From NCBI GenBank assembly GCA_039654915.1, contig CM077600.1, forward strand, positions 40,408,492 through 40,472,491: 64,000 bases of DNA. The letters run 5' to 3'. This document shows, piece after piece, positions 36,203 to 49,310 of this stretch (positions are counted from its first letter, which is position 1; every line of letters starts with the position of its first letter). A program made the position numbers and the translations under genes. Origin of the DNA: Aquilaria yunnanensis (Eukaryota; Streptophyta; Magnoliopsida; Malvales; Thymelaeaceae). The notes beneath the pieces are model-generated. The model was given only the letters and a program-made list of their open reading frames with translations, did not search any database and was not told the origin of the DNA.

Positions 36203-36771
36203 CGGGAAATAAGGACCAAAGTTGCATAATGATATTTTAAAATTTAAATGTTAATCAATTATTAAAAAAAAAATACTATCATGTAACTTAAGATTACTGT
36301 GACATAGTTTCCGAATGTAACATTAGCCCCTTGTAATCACACATGTATGTCAGGTCAGCGGGTTCTACGGCCCTGCTAGATTTCTTAATTTTTTATTATG
36401 AGATTTACCAAATTCCAATTGATTTAAGAAAACAAATAATATGACATAAAAATGAATTAATTAAAATTATTATCTTTATAATACACTAAACTTTAATTAC
36501 AAATTGAAGTCTGATCAACCATTTTATTCATATAAAACTCAAAAGTTAATTTGAAAGTTCATGGTTTTCCTCTATGTCAAAGCCAATTATATGGTGATAC
36601 CATAGCAAAAAAAAATCTCACATCTTTCAGTGTACCTTATTATAAATTTATGTACAGATAGTGGCACATGTAAGTTAAACCTACCGTTTTCTAAGTACTA
36701 GGGCTATGTAGTAAGTGTGTACTTTATGTGAATTTGCCGTAAATTATCTTTAAGCGACTAACAGTGTTACA
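36203..36771. other. AT-rich intergenic DNA
   Basis: No feature was seen. Confidence 0.5.
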
Positions 36772-37980
36772 GTAAACTCGGGTTCTCTTTTTTATTTTTT
36801 ATCCTAACTGGATCGCATAATTTTATTTTGTTCTATTGAGACCCTTCACCTTATATTACACATTTTATTTGAGTTATTTCCGTTAGTTTAACTGTTAATT
36901 TTAATGAAATTTTAATAAAAAATGACAACTCTAATCCCTAAAATTTATACATCTTACTCCTAGTACCTTAATTTATTATACTTCTAACATCATAAAAATT
37001 ATAAATCTAACACATCAACTAAAGAAAAATAACTACTTTTCTCGCAAAAAAGCGTAACACTGAAAAACACTCAGAAACTTTTCTCATTTTTGCATTTTCG
37101 GCGTCGCCCTCCTCCAAACTGCGCACCATGACAAAATTGATGGGTTGACGCCGAGCGTAACCAAATTCTCACCTTCATCGCCGAAATCAACACAAAATCA
37201 AGAGCAATTGGAATTTTGTGATTGGACCGATGAAACCCAATCCGTCCGAAAAGCCCCCGTCGCCTATTTCAACTGCGAAGGAAGTGGAGTCAGGTCGGTC
37301 GGCGGTGACTAGTGTGCCGTTGACCTAGCTAGATAGGTCGATTTCGATTCCTTTTTTGAACTCGAGCAGAGAGAAGAGAAGAATGAGAAATTCAGAAGGA
37401 GATCTACGCGAAAGCTGATTCGAAAGGAGATAGATGTTGAGATTGAAGCGGAAGCTAATTTAGAAGAAGATCGATGCCGGAGATGGGGCGGCCCGGGAGC
37501 AGCAGATGGTGAGATTGACACCGATGGTGGAATCCACGTTAGAAAACGGGGTGGCGCGGAAGCAGCTAGAAACGGGGTGGCAGGGCGAAGAAGAGACATC
37601 TTCTCAGGCTTGGGTTGTGCGAGGAAAAGACCATATACTAGTTTTTTTTCCTGATCTGGGTTTTGTTTCCTTCGGCCGAGAGAAGTACTTGGTTGGTGCG
37701 CGTGCATGAGAAATGGTTGATTTATTATATATCTGTTTTAAGGGTGTTAAAAATAGGATAAATAAAGTTTAGGATAATGTGAACAGGCCCAATGAATTTT
37801 AAGGGTTGGAGTTGTCACTTTTTATGGAGATTCTGTTAAAATTAATGGCCCAATTGATGGAAATGGCCTAAACAGAGTGCACAATATAGGGTGAGGGAAC
37901 TCATTAAAAAAATATAAAGTTATTTGACCCGGTTATAAAAAAAAATAAATGAAGAGGACTCATCGTAGAGTTTAATGAAA
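36772..37980. mobile_element. Mutator-like non-autonomous element with about 180-bp TIRs and GC-rich core
   Basis: The left arm (CTTCACCTTATATTACACAT, GTTAATTTTAATGAAATT, AAAAATGACAACTCTAATCC) is mirrored at the right (CTCACCCTATATTGTGCAC, ATTAATTTTAACAGAAT, AAAAAGTGACAACTCCAACC on the minus strand). Flanks AGTGTTACA (36763-36771) and AGTGTTATA (37981-37989) match 8 of 9. The core (37080-37700) is GC-rich with frames on both strands but no recognised domain, the look of a Pack-MULE with captured exon sequence. The outer few bases are uncertain. Confidence 0.6.
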
Positions 37981-37989
37981 AGTGTTATA

Positions 37990-40280
37990 TGTGTGTCTTT
38001 AGAAACTTTTTCAATAATTGGAAGGCAACAGTTTAGTATATATTGTCTCAAAATATTTTTATTCTTCTTTTCTAAATGACATATTATAATATATCCCGTT
38101 TAAAAGCTTATTATTTTTAAGCTATTGATTTTTTTTTTATCTAGGACGAATACCATTTGGAAGTCTACAATTTATCTACCCAACAGGCATTCAAATAATA
38201 TTTTTATAAAAATTAATTATTTTTTAAAATTTTTTGCATATAAATTATAAAAAAAAATTAACAAAAACATAATTTTTAAAAATATTTTTTGAACTTTTTA
38301 AATTATAGAGTTTCAATTGATATATAAATTAAATAAAAAATAATAAAATTAAGAATAATTTGTCAAATAACTTATTATTTAAACTCTCCAAACACAATAT
38401 CTATTTTTTATGATAAATGTATACCTATTCTTGCTCCAAAATCAAATGAGAAAAAAAGGCCTCTATGGTCTCCACTATCATAAAATGACCATATGAAAGT
38501 AGAAATGAAAATAAAATTTCAAACACTATAGTAATCTGTAATGTCACATTTTTTTTGTGACAATAGAAATAAATATCATTAAGAAACAAAAGAACATGGG
38601 TAGCTATCATACATCCGGGCATAAGACATACATCCCAACATCCAATTACTTACGAAATTAATACAGCACTCAAATTTTTATAAATTACTATAATACCATT
38701 TGTCACAACTCTCTATTATACATCATGTCTCAACTCTCTTTTAATTACAATAATGCAAATGTTTTAGAACTAATTGGCGCTTTAAAGTTGTTCCTTATAA
38801 GATTATTCTTTGTACTCTGAATGAATTTGGTTGTGTTATTTACTCATATTATCCTTCATTCTGCTATTTATTGTTTGCTTGCTTTGCTTGTATCACAATT
38901 GTTTCTTATCAGATATTTCATGTTCTTTTGTTTAATATAGTTGTTTTATTATCTCATGTTGTTGTTCTTTGACGAATATATATATTCCTTTTGATATTTA
39001 ATAACTACTTGTTATATTTGTAGCAATTTTTCATTTATCAGATTATTCATGTTCTTTTACTAAATATAGCTATTTTATTGTTTAATATTGTTGTTCTTTA
39101 AGAAATATATATTTTATTTAAATATTTAATAAATGCTTGCCATGAATGCAATGGTTGTTCCTTTTGAGATTGTTTTTGTTCTCTAATTGAATTTAGTTGC
39201 TCATTTGACATATATTATTATTCACTAACAAATATATATGTTTCTACTACTATTTAATATTTACTCAATATAGATATAGTAGTTGTTCATTATTTGATGC
39301 TTCATGTTCTCTTATTGAACATAGTTGTTTCTTTTGTCTTATCTCATTATTTCTTATTAAATCTACTTGTTCCTTTCACAAATTGCCTACGTTCTATTTT
39401 ACATCAGTTATCCTAAAAGTCTCGTGTTTACTTTTTCCTTTTTATTGTTCTTTTGATATTTATTTTATTGTTTCATTATATTTTCTTGTTATTTGTTATA
39501 GTTTTCTTCTTTTCTGTTCTTGTTTGCATACATATTCTTATATTCTATTTTTTATAACTTGGATGTTCTCTTATCGAGAACTACAATTGAAATACCTTTC
39601 TCATTAACCCAATTTTCCTTTTATTAATATGTTTGCTACACTATTTCTATTTTTTCTATTCCTTAGTAACAATTTAGATATTCATTTTATATACTATATT
39701 AGAAATCTAAGAAATGAGGACAAAATAAAATGAAGAAAGAAGAATGAAAAGAAGAACAAAAAATGGGAAAAGAGCAAAAAAATGAAAGAGGCATGAACAA
39801 AAAAATTAAGAAGTGTAAAAAACAAATTAGTGACATAACCCAAAAAACAAAGGCATGGATGATCAACATGTTTCTGACTAGTTCACTTATACTCATATAG
39901 TTTTCATTTACCATTTAGTCGTTTTTAACACATGTTCTAATATAAAAATAACCAATGGAGACAGCACATAATAATTTTCCGTCTAAGCATGTTATATGCT
40001 CTAAGGCAAGCCAATGAATGCTTTTTTAAGTTTTTGTACACTGTAATAATGTGCATTGTCACATTTGGCTGCGTACCTTTTTAATTTTTTTAATATCTCC
40101 TCAAACAATGGTCAAATGGAACACCAGTAATATCAAAAGCTTTCAAATAAAAACTTAAATTTTATTTAAAAAAATCTCAAAGTGATAGATTATCTGAAAA
40201 TCATTAAAATGACTAACGTGAAAATATAGATGATACTCCATAATATAGACCACAAATTTAGGGTAAATGCTATACATGAA
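37990..40280. other. AT-rich intergenic DNA with degenerate T-rich repeats
   Basis: From about 38790 to 39560 the plus strand repeats variants of TTGTTCTTT and CATGTTCTTTT with ATAGTTGTTTTATT spacers. It recalls the 6778-8020 array but is too diverged for a clear period. No gene was found. Confidence 0.4.
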
Positions 40281-41169
40281 AGGTAAAAATAACGATTAAA
40301 CCACTAAATTTTTTAGTGGGCCTAATTCAGCCACTAATGTTTTTTTTTTTTTTTGCCAAATAAACAACTAATGTTTTAAAATCAGACCAAATAGGCCATT
40401 GGTCGTTAACTTGCTGAATATTCTGTTTCAAAATAGATAATATTCTGTTAAAATTTACTATTTTAGTCCTTAACATTTTTAAAATTTTCTATATTAGTTC
40501 ATAACTTTATGTCCTGTCCAATCTAGAAGAATAGAAAATGATCGCCACTATCCCAATTCCTAGGTCTGCCCAATCTCCCCTGTTGCACCTATCTTTGTTA
40601 CTCCCACCTTTATCTTAAAAATGAATCGACACCATTAAATGACCACTGGCACAAATCAAAGACAAATCAACGACTATTTTTCTCATTTGCCTTACCACTG
40701 TTTGTAAACCGCCACAAGGTTTCGCTCGACCCCTCCACCATCATCCATGATTCATTCATATGCGAGAAGATGATGCTAGGGCAGGCAAGCTTGAGGACGG
40801 CGTCAGGGATGAGAGACTTCAACCAATTGTGTTTGTTCTGTCTTTATGGCTCAGTGACAAGGTCAATTCGAGGAAGGCTTGAATCAGCATGAACGACAAG
40901 ATAGAATTGTGCAACTAGAGACCAATTGGCATGAATAGAGATGTGGAATCATGCGGCAGTCATAGAGGGATGAACCATCGGGTGTTAGAAATTGTTGGGG
41001 TGAAATAGAAAAGTTAGCAAATTTTAAGGATTGAAAATTAATTAATCTTAACTGCAGTTGGTGAATTGGACTAACTTAATAATGCCAGTGGTTTATTTTG
41101 AAAAAAAAAACATTAGTGGCCGAAACGGGGCAACTTAAAAATTTAGTAGTTTATTCGTTATTTTTGTCT
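40281..41169. mobile_element. Mutator-like non-autonomous element with about 100-bp TIRs
   Basis: The left arm (AGGTAAAAATAACGATTAAA, GCCACTAATGTTTTTTTT) is mirrored at the right (AGACAAAAATAACGAATAAA, GCCACTAATGTTTTTTTT on the minus strand). The core (40500-41000) is less AT-rich and non-coding. Flanks ATACATGAA and ATATGAAAA are only partly alike, so the ends may be off by a few bases. Confidence 0.55.
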
Positions 41170-41273
41170 ATATGAAAAAATGCAAAATTCAAAGTTTTAA
41201 CAACCATAAAATCGATATACTTAGGGCCAAACAAAATCAATACAAGTTGTTTCAATTAAAAAAATGAAAAAAC

Positions 41274-41331
<58 letters not shown>
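41274..41331. repeat. (TAA)n microsatellite
   Basis: About 19 uninterrupted ATA/TAA triplets. Confidence 0.97.
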
Positions 41332-41335
<4 letters not shown>

Positions 41336-42047
41336 AATAATGATAACAATAGTAATAGTAATAGAAAAAAATCAATATAACCTTTCTTTTGATTTTGTTA
41401 CCCATATACTATTCACAATAATTATTCTACAGGTTTCATCTTCAATATTTTAATATATAAAAGTAAAAATTATATTAAAAAATAGTAAATAAAAACTAAA
41501 ATTTTTTAAATAAATTTTTATTATATATAAAATATTAATATAAATAAATTTAAAACAAACTTAAGTAAAAAAAGGGTAAACCAATGATTTTGGGATGGAT
41601 GAAATACAAGTTGGCGCTAGCTAGTATAGATTTGTATGAAATATGTGTGCATGGTAAAATGGCTATACGGATAATCATTATTAAAAATTGATTACTAGAG
41701 TTTATTTTATATATAATAATTTTTTGTTTGATTTGTAAATGGGGAAAGAAAAATTTTACTCCTAGAATTTGTTCTATTTTCTGTTTGTGTCTTAAAAATT
41801 TCCATTTTTTTTAGATGGGTCTTAAAACATTACCGAGATAGTAACAATTAGCCCTAAGTTTATTGAAATATAGTTATAGAACAATGACACAATCTACAAT
41901 GAGAAAAATTGATAATTTAAATTATTTGTTAACTAGAAAAAATTGTTAGAGTATAATTTAAATTTATTGGAAGTTACTTACAAACGGTCTGAATTAAAAT
42001 TGTAAAAAAGTTGATATCACAAAAATGAACAGTTTTATGACTATCTA

Positions 42048-45000
42048 TGTTAAAACCCACCAGGTATCAGACCGATGACGGTTAGGTAAGACTTGGTTAT
42101 GAGGTAAGAAATTCTTAGCTTAAGGCCTCAATTAGTTTAATTTTGCAAGTCAAGCAAGTTCTTCAAGAGTTTGATGGTTCCTAGGTCGTTTGGCACCTAA
42201 GTGTCACCATGGGCAAAATAATCATTTTGTATCATGAAGTGATAGTATTGGTTTTGAAGCTCAAAGTAATTTTTTGGATCTAAGTGATAAAAAAAGCAAA
42301 GTGGGGAATAAAGTTGCCTAAGTTAGTGGCACTATTTAGAGATGGGGTTCTTTTGGCAAAATTAAAGCTGTTGGAAGAATCTTGGAAGAGGTTTGGTTTT
42401 TAAATCATTTTAGGTGGCTTTAATGCCACTATTCATCATCCTCTTTACCTTTAACCAGTAGCTCCCTCTTCCACCTCAAAATTCATGCCCAAATCTTAGT
42501 CATTCTTTCAATTCTTGGTGAAATTGGAAGCCCCATTGAGTACTCAAGTGAAAGCAAGCTTGCTTTTGCTTAGTTTTGATGGGTTAAACTTTGGAATGAC
42601 GTTTTTGGTTCTTGGGAGCTTAGGTATGTTTTTCCCCTTTGTTTTCTTGGTTTCTTAAGCTTCCTTAAGGTTAGGTCAAGCTTAGTTGAGCTAGAATTAA
42701 TGCCATTTATGGTGAATTTATCTTGGAACTCTAGGAAACTTTTAGTGGAGTCATAGAAGCTTTGGTGCTCAACTTGCTTGATTTTGCTTTGGATGTATTT
42801 AAGGTAAGAGAATTTCTTGTTTTCCTTGTTATGTTAATACATTTCCATCATATTTGCCCTCGAGGATAATAATTGTAAGCCTAACATGTTTGAGCCAATT
42901 GTGAATAGTTTTTGCGAAGATAAACAAAGTTTGTGAATTCTGGGCGTTGTAGCGCTGTTCTGGCATTGATGTGCCAAGGAAATCCTTGCTCGGGTTGTGG
43001 TCTGGGCGCTACAGCATCAGTGAACCAACATTTCCAAACACATTCACACAACTATAGTGTCATGGCACTATGCTCATGTTGCAACGCCACAGTTGTTTCA
43101 GACCTAAACCAAATATGGTGTTTTTGGTTCCTAATTGGTTCCTAAACATCTTAGACATGTTACTAAGTGTGGTTCAAGATTTAAAATGGAAAAGGAATGA
43201 AGAACAAGTGACAAATTGATCAAATGAAGTAAGGAGAAGATAATGTGTGCACGATTGAACCATGTGTGTCTTTAAGGGTATTTTGGTGCCCTAGTTGAGG
43301 CTTGTAGTCATTCCCAAGGTAGTTTAAATGCATTAATAATGAGTAACCAAGTAGTTTAGGCAAGGAACATGGTGAACTAGCATTGGTGAACTAGAACCGT
43401 GGCCTAGTTAACTAAAAGTAGTGCATGTGCACTAAGGCACAGTTAATATGGGTAACTTATGGTACAACTTGCTGTAGTTTAGAAAGATGACTTGGGTTAG
43501 TATTTCATTGACCCTATATTGGTTTAAAAGCTACAAGAATTACAAAAAGTTAATAAAAACACCTAACGGCCAAGGAAGGCACTATGAGGTTAATGGGGGC
43601 ACATAAGCACATTTAGGTGCAATATGAGCCCTAAGGCTTATGGGAAGCCTATAATGGATAATGTGGGAGCGTGGCATGGCTTAGAAGGTTGCTTGATATC
43701 CAAGTATGTGTAAGCTACCTAAGGAATCAAGGAAAACACTATGAGCTCTAGGTAAGCATGTAACTTAGAACTTAAGCTAAGTTATTATAGCACTTTAAGA
43801 GGCTTTGGAGGCACAAGGTAGTTAGGCTACCTTAGTGTATTCGAGACCCTAGTATGTGCTAGAAAAAAATAAGGAGTACTTAGAGCAAGCATGATTCATA
43901 GTAATGGCCAACTCGTTAAAGTGTAGTAAGTATCAAGCCTAATATCATTCAAGGTTCACCTAGGAAGGTGGAGGCCTAATAACACTTGGTCACCTAGTTG
44001 GGTCCCAGACCTAAGGGACTAAAGTGAAAGCCATGTACATTTAGGGTTAGAGGTTTAGTACGCCTAGTTACCTAGCTGGGTCTTAGGCCCAATAAGATAT
44101 AGTGAGAACCTAATATGCCCAAACTAGATTAGCCATTTGCTAGTCAAGGTTTACAATAGAAAAGGTGAAAGGTTAATAACACTTAGTAACCTAGTCGGGT
44201 CCTAGACCTAAGATATTATTGTTTGACCTTAGTGCACCCAACTTGACTTTGCCAAGTAGACTTAGATTACTCCTACACATAATATTTAAGGGGAGATAAT
44301 TATGTGCCTAGGTGATGATGACCTAGTACAATTGGCAAGTCAAGGCTTGCTAGAGCAAATTAAGGGCCAAAACTCGCTACACATGAGACAATGTCTCATA
44401 GGAAGACTAGGATGAGAAAAGGTCCCAGGGGACCCAAACATATGCACATATGTTAGGCTTCAGACCATTATGAGCTCGTGGTAGATTTGTTACATTATTA
44501 TCCATTATCCTATAAGTTTTTGTTTTACAGGTACCTGGAAGACCCCTTGTTGAGAATCTAAGATTCTCACCCCTTAGTTTATATGTACAGGTTTGGGTGA
44601 TTCAGCAAGCAACCAAGGATAGCTGTTGAGCTGGTTGAGTAGGTACAAGTTATACTTGCTAGTTTGTAATTTTTTTCTGGTTGGTTGGTTGTGTTATATA
44701 CTAATAGTGTTAGATTAACCTTGAGCAGTGGTTGATCTATAAGCACATGGGGCATTCGAGGCTAAAGGCATTTAAGAGGTGGAGCTTAGGTGGTTAGCCT
44801 AGTATGGTCATTTCAGTAAGTTATGCTTGAGTACTTAGTTGTACTAGATACCTTTAGCAACATTGGTTAGTTTTATGTTTTGGTTTGCGATTCATGTACA
44901 TAATTGAATAATATACATGTGGTTGATACTTGTAAGAAATGTGGTTATGGCTTTGGCTAGTTTTACTATTGTTTTAAAGTACGGATCCGCCAATATTTTG

Positions 45001-45191
45001 AATGTTTTATTTTATAAATTAGATTTCCTTGCCAAAAACGAATCATGCATTATTTGATGCTAACATATAGGTTAGTAAGTTTAGGTTACGTGTATTAAAT
45101 TTTATCACAAGTATAGAAACCAACAATTATAACCCAAAACTTGGGAATTTCGTGAATTCCTAGCAATCCTAAGTAGTAGGTAGCTGCCACA
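42048..45191 (+). repeat. Probable solo LTR of a large Gypsy-type retrotransposon
   Basis: A 3.1-kb block, less AT-rich than its surroundings, begins TGTTAAAACCC and ends GCTGCCACA (TG...CA). The start matches the TGTTATACCC heads typical of big Tekay/Del LTRs and the LTR head at 63388. There is no gag or pol on either side. Degenerate internal repeats contain CCTAGTTGGGTCCCAGACC near 43980, 44060 and 44180. Sequences on both sides (41740-42040 and 45195-45340) look like mirrored arms of an older long-TIR element, which would make this an insertion into it. No clean 5-bp duplication was found. Confidence 0.45.
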
Positions 45192-45377
45192 AACTATTTA
45201 CAAAGTTTCAAAGTTTTAAGATTCAATTTGAAAAATGGAAATTTTTAGGACTAATTGTTTAAACAATCTCAAAGTTCTAGGACTCATTTAGAAAATTTAA
45301 AATTTTTACGAATAAGAATAAAAAATTATGTAAAATGTTAGTACAAAAAAAAATCCTTTCCCTATTTATAAATCATA

Positions 45378-45718
45378 CTCCATCCATCCTAATTTAGTCG
45401 AAACATTTCTCTGGGCACTGAGATTAAGGTGTATGTAATTTGTGTTAATTTTTTATGTAGTAAAAGTTTAAATAATGATTAAAAAAGAAAAGATCCTTTT
45501 TTGGGTTTTGTGCAGTGAAAGATTGAGTGGATATTAAAAAAAGATTTTTTTTTGGGTTTTGTGCAATGAGAGATTGAGTGGACATTAAAAAAAGTTTTTA
45601 TTGGGTTTTGTGTAAAAAAATAATTTAATTGTTTAAACTTTTTCAAAAGAGAAAACGTTTCAACCTTTTGGGACATCCCAAAAAGAAATATGTTTGAAGT
45701 AAATTGGGACGGAAGAAG
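45378..45718. mobile_element. Stowaway-type MITE with internal duplication
   Basis: It starts CTCCATCCATCCTAATTTAG and ends AAATTGGGACGGAAGAAG between TA and TA (45376-45377, 45719-45720). It is the same family as 8747-9040 in the opposite orientation and shares the palindrome TTTGGGACATCCCAAA. A segment of about 65 bp containing TTTTGGGTTTTGTGCA is doubled inside it. Confidence 0.8.
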
Positions 45719-47445
45719 TAAATTTTAAGGCTATTATAAGGTGGGAGCAGTGGCAAATCTAAGAATTCTACAAGGGTGGGTCTTTTTTACGTATATAAAT
45801 ACTAAATACTAACATTATATGATAAAACTTACAAATTAGTATATTAAAAATAGTGATAAAAATTAATTTTTAGAAGAAAGTATGAAAAATATACTTAAAT
45901 TTAGCATTTATTTTTCTATCATTGGTTAAACAGCTTTAACTATAGTTATAAAATTATAGTATATGAATTATAGAAGTAGATGGTGAGGTTATGTATTCTC
46001 TATAAAATTTAAAAGACAAGGTCTTGGTTTACACATTAAACTTATGTGTTTCTTCCTTGTTGACTCATTGACTTTATCTCATGCCCGGTTAGCTTTTTAA
46101 ATTTTCAATATGTTTGAAAGAAAAAAAAAAAAGAATAGTAAAAAAGGTTCAAGGTCTAGGTGGAAAAATATATGAAAGTTTAAAGGCAAATGTATGACTT
46201 TTGCCTTTAGAAAATTGTTTATAAATATATTTTGATTTTTTGGGTACCTTTTTAGGTAACCTATTTTCTTATTCCATTAGATGTTACGAAAATTATAAGG
46301 TCTGTTACAAAATTAAAATTATTAAATTATACATCTATTGTTAATAATTTCATAGAAGATCTATTATGAACAATTTCATAGAAGAAATGGGATTCATGGA
46401 CCCCCTTATTAGACATATGGATGTGTCATTGGGTGGGAGAGAGTTTTACCCTTTTTTTCGATGAGGGTTTCCCTTAACTACGAATTCCAAGGTCTAGTAT
46501 GTTTTTAGATTAATTGAAAGTGATTCATTTTCATTTTTGCAGTTTTTTTGTCTAGAATCTTTATCATTTCAATGATAATACATCACTTGTTTAAATTTCA
46601 TTGAATAACAATCTTTTTAATAATATGATGAAAATTATCTTAATTTTTTTAAGTTGATTAAGTAACAAATTTATAACAATTTTTTAAAATTATAAAAAAA
46701 AATTCAATAAATTATTATCTTATATAGCATTAGTTTTTAAATTATCAATGATTCAAAATTAAAAATTTAAATAATAAAATAAATCATTTTTAATTAGTCG
46801 AATTTGAGTATAAACAAATTGTGCCTAAACTTGTGGGGCCTTAGATGTTCCATCTCTCAAAGCTCGTGAAAATCCCAAAATCACATTTAAGACATTCTCC
46901 AACAAAAAACTTATAAATTTTTTTATTAATTCTGCACTTCATTCGTATTAAAAAAGACAAATGATATTCTTTTGTAAGTTTTCTTAAAAAATTTGAACTG
47001 CTCATTTTTAAATTTTTTTTAACATCTAATTTACATTATTACCATTAATTAAACTCTCACCACACAAATTTTTTTAAAAATTATATTTTTTAATCATCAT
47101 ATAAATTCTCAACACACAAAACCTAAATAGAAGTTTTTTTTTTCTTAGTTTCAGGGGTAGAGTTGAAAAAATATCATATACCACATACAATTTAATATTC
47201 GTGCACAGAAAAATAGATCATCATTTACTGGATGGAGGGGTACTTTTAATGTGTAATGATAAAGAATCATAAAATTTGTAATTATAGAATATGATTCAAG
47301 TAAGTATTAGATTGATAAAATTTTAACTTCCATGAAATTAATTTTAGAGAAAAAATATGTAAATTTGAAAATAAGTTAATTGATTTTTTTTGTTATTCAG
47401 AAGTATATGTACAAATGCATAAAGTTAAAAAAGTACATATATATT
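45719..47445. other. AT-rich intergenic DNA
   Basis: No gene was found. Around 46933-47240 mirrored ends (CACTTCATTCGTATTAAA and TTTACTGGATGGAGGGG) followed by TA suggest a very diverged Stowaway. Confidence 0.35.
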
Positions 47446-48346
47446 GGCCTAATTACTTATTTGACCCATGTGCTATAGTGACTCGGCCATTCACTCTCCT
47501 GAACTTTTGAGGGGTTATAATCGAGCCATAAACTTTAATGACCGAAATACTTTACTCCATTTACTTAACTTCCATTTATTTAAAAAGGAAAAAAATGACA
47601 TAATTGTCACTTAAGTTTCCAGGTTTTTATTGTTTGGACCTAAATGTTCTAACTCCTCCATTTTTACTACTTATTCCGTCTTGTCTCGTCCTACCAGCCT
47701 TGTTTGTCAGCCATCACCTGTCTGTCCATCCTATCCTGTTGGCCTCATCCATCGGTCATTGCCCGTCCTACCAGCTTCGCCCATCACCTGTCTGCCCGTC
47801 TATTTCTCAATTTATCTCATCATCTTCTCCTTCATCACTCCTCACATTTGTTCGCTCCTCGATTAGCTGGCATCGATTCGCCCTATTCAATTTCCTAGCC
47901 TCGATTCATCGAGTCGCTCAATCTTCGATCATGCTGAAATCAAGATTATTGAAAGTGTTGAAATCGCGCTGAAATTGAGACCATTGGAATCACACCAAAT
48001 CACATTGGAATCATGCCAGAATTGAGACTATGGATCGCGTTAGAACCGAGACTATCGAAATCGTGCCTTAATCGCATCAAAATCTCATATGTTTCGGGTT
48101 TCTATGGGTTGAATTATAGTTTAAGTCCCAAAGTTATTGGTTTGTATAATTAGAGGCCTGAAATTTTAAATTATGCAACCAGATGCAATTCTGTTACATA
48201 ATTGATGAAAAACATCTGATTTACTGAGTCAATGGAGTAAAGTGTCTCGATCATTAATGTTCAGGGATCAATTATGACCCCTAAAAAGCCCAAGGGAGCA
48301 AATAGCCGAGTCATCATAGTACATGGGTCAAATAGGTAATTAGGCC
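47446..48346. mobile_element. Mutator-like non-autonomous element, TIRs over 100 bp, 9-bp target duplication
   Basis: The left end GGCCTAATTACTTATTTGAC and the right end (minus) GGCCTAATTACCTATTTGAC stay alike for more than 100 bp (for example ACTTTACTCCATT in both). Flanks ATATATATT (47437-47445) and ATAGATATT (48347-48355) match 8 of 9. The core is GC-richer, C/T-rich on the plus strand, with degenerate repeats of GAAATTGAGACCATTGGAAT. Open frames across it are Ser/Pro/His-rich and have no domain. Confidence 0.75.
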
Positions 48347-48355
48347 ATAGATATT

Positions 48356-49220
48356 TAATGGGAATAGGGTGTTAGCTTTTCTGGAACCCAAAAGGCCATT
48401 GAATTAGCATACGTGGCATTTAAGGAGAAAGTGGCATATATAGGGTTCAAACTTTTAATCTCAACTGGGCATCCCTCACTCCTTAGCCACTGGCTGATGT
48501 ACTTATGATGTGAATCAGTTTTTATAGTTGCACAGAGCAACCTTAAAATTAATAAAACTTTCTGATAATACTAAAATCATGTTGGTTGGAAACTGATTAT
48601 ATGGTACAGGGTGGTACTAACTCTGATAGGTACATATTAGTTCAAAATGAGAAGAATAAATAGTGATTTCAATGGTTAGGGTTTAGCTAATCTTAAACTC
48701 TCCCCACGAGTAAATAGGTTTAGGCAGTATCTGTCTTGCGGGTAGGCAAGCACTACCCACCAACCCATTTAAGGCATATGTTTATTTTTTAAAACTTTTT
48801 TTTTATATTTTTATGTATATTTTCAAATGAATGAATATATTTAAAATTAATTAATAACTAAAAAATCATAAATTAAAGCAATATATGGTAACTTATGTTA
48901 AATTATAAATTTTATTTTAAAATAAAATTATATTTTAAATATAAATATATTAATTTTGGAGAGGTAATGTAGGGTTGAATAGGATTAATTAAATTTATGT
49001 TTTTCTTATGACTTTCGCGGGTAGAATTGGATTCATGTTCCAGGCCTGGCCCACGGGTAGCGGCAGATAGGGAATTTTATTTTTTTTCCGGACATCCTAG
49101 GAATAAAGGCCCGAACTGCTTATGGAGGCAATTTTAGCGGGTTAAGTTGCAAATTGTAAAATTCTACAGCAGTTAGGGTTTCACCCCCCCCCTCACCGGC
49201 GCCACTAGGTAGAGCTACGT
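48356..49220. other. Intergenic DNA upstream of TFIIIA
   Basis: No gene was found. GGGTAGGCAAGCACTACCC near 48741 and GGCCTGGCCCACGGGTAG near 49043 may be the ends of a small degraded hAT element. The TFIIIA promoter occupies the last few hundred bases. Confidence 0.4.
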
Positions 49221-49228
49221 TATATATA
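49221..49228 (+). promoter_or_regulatory. TATA box of TFIIIA
   Basis: TATATATA lies 83 bp upstream of the ATG, placing a start site about 50 bp before the ATG and a short leader. Confidence 0.6.
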
Positions 49229-49310
49229 CTGCTTCCTGCAACTGCGGCCCGTGAGCCTCTTTTCTTCCGATCTCTGATCTCCCATCTTGTCAACTTAGAG
49301 AACCAGACAA

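Noticed and set aside
37309..37709. Frames on both strands in the GC-rich core
   Set aside because: No recognisable domain; the composition explains the open frames. Kept only as a possible captured fragment.
42933..43145. Cys-rich 70-codon frame
   Set aside because: Short, inside the probable solo LTR, with no known Cys spacing pattern.
47604..47972. Plus-strand frames of 60-120 codons
   Set aside because: Several overlapping frames are Ser/Pro/Leu low-complexity, inside a Mutator-like element, with no conserved domain.
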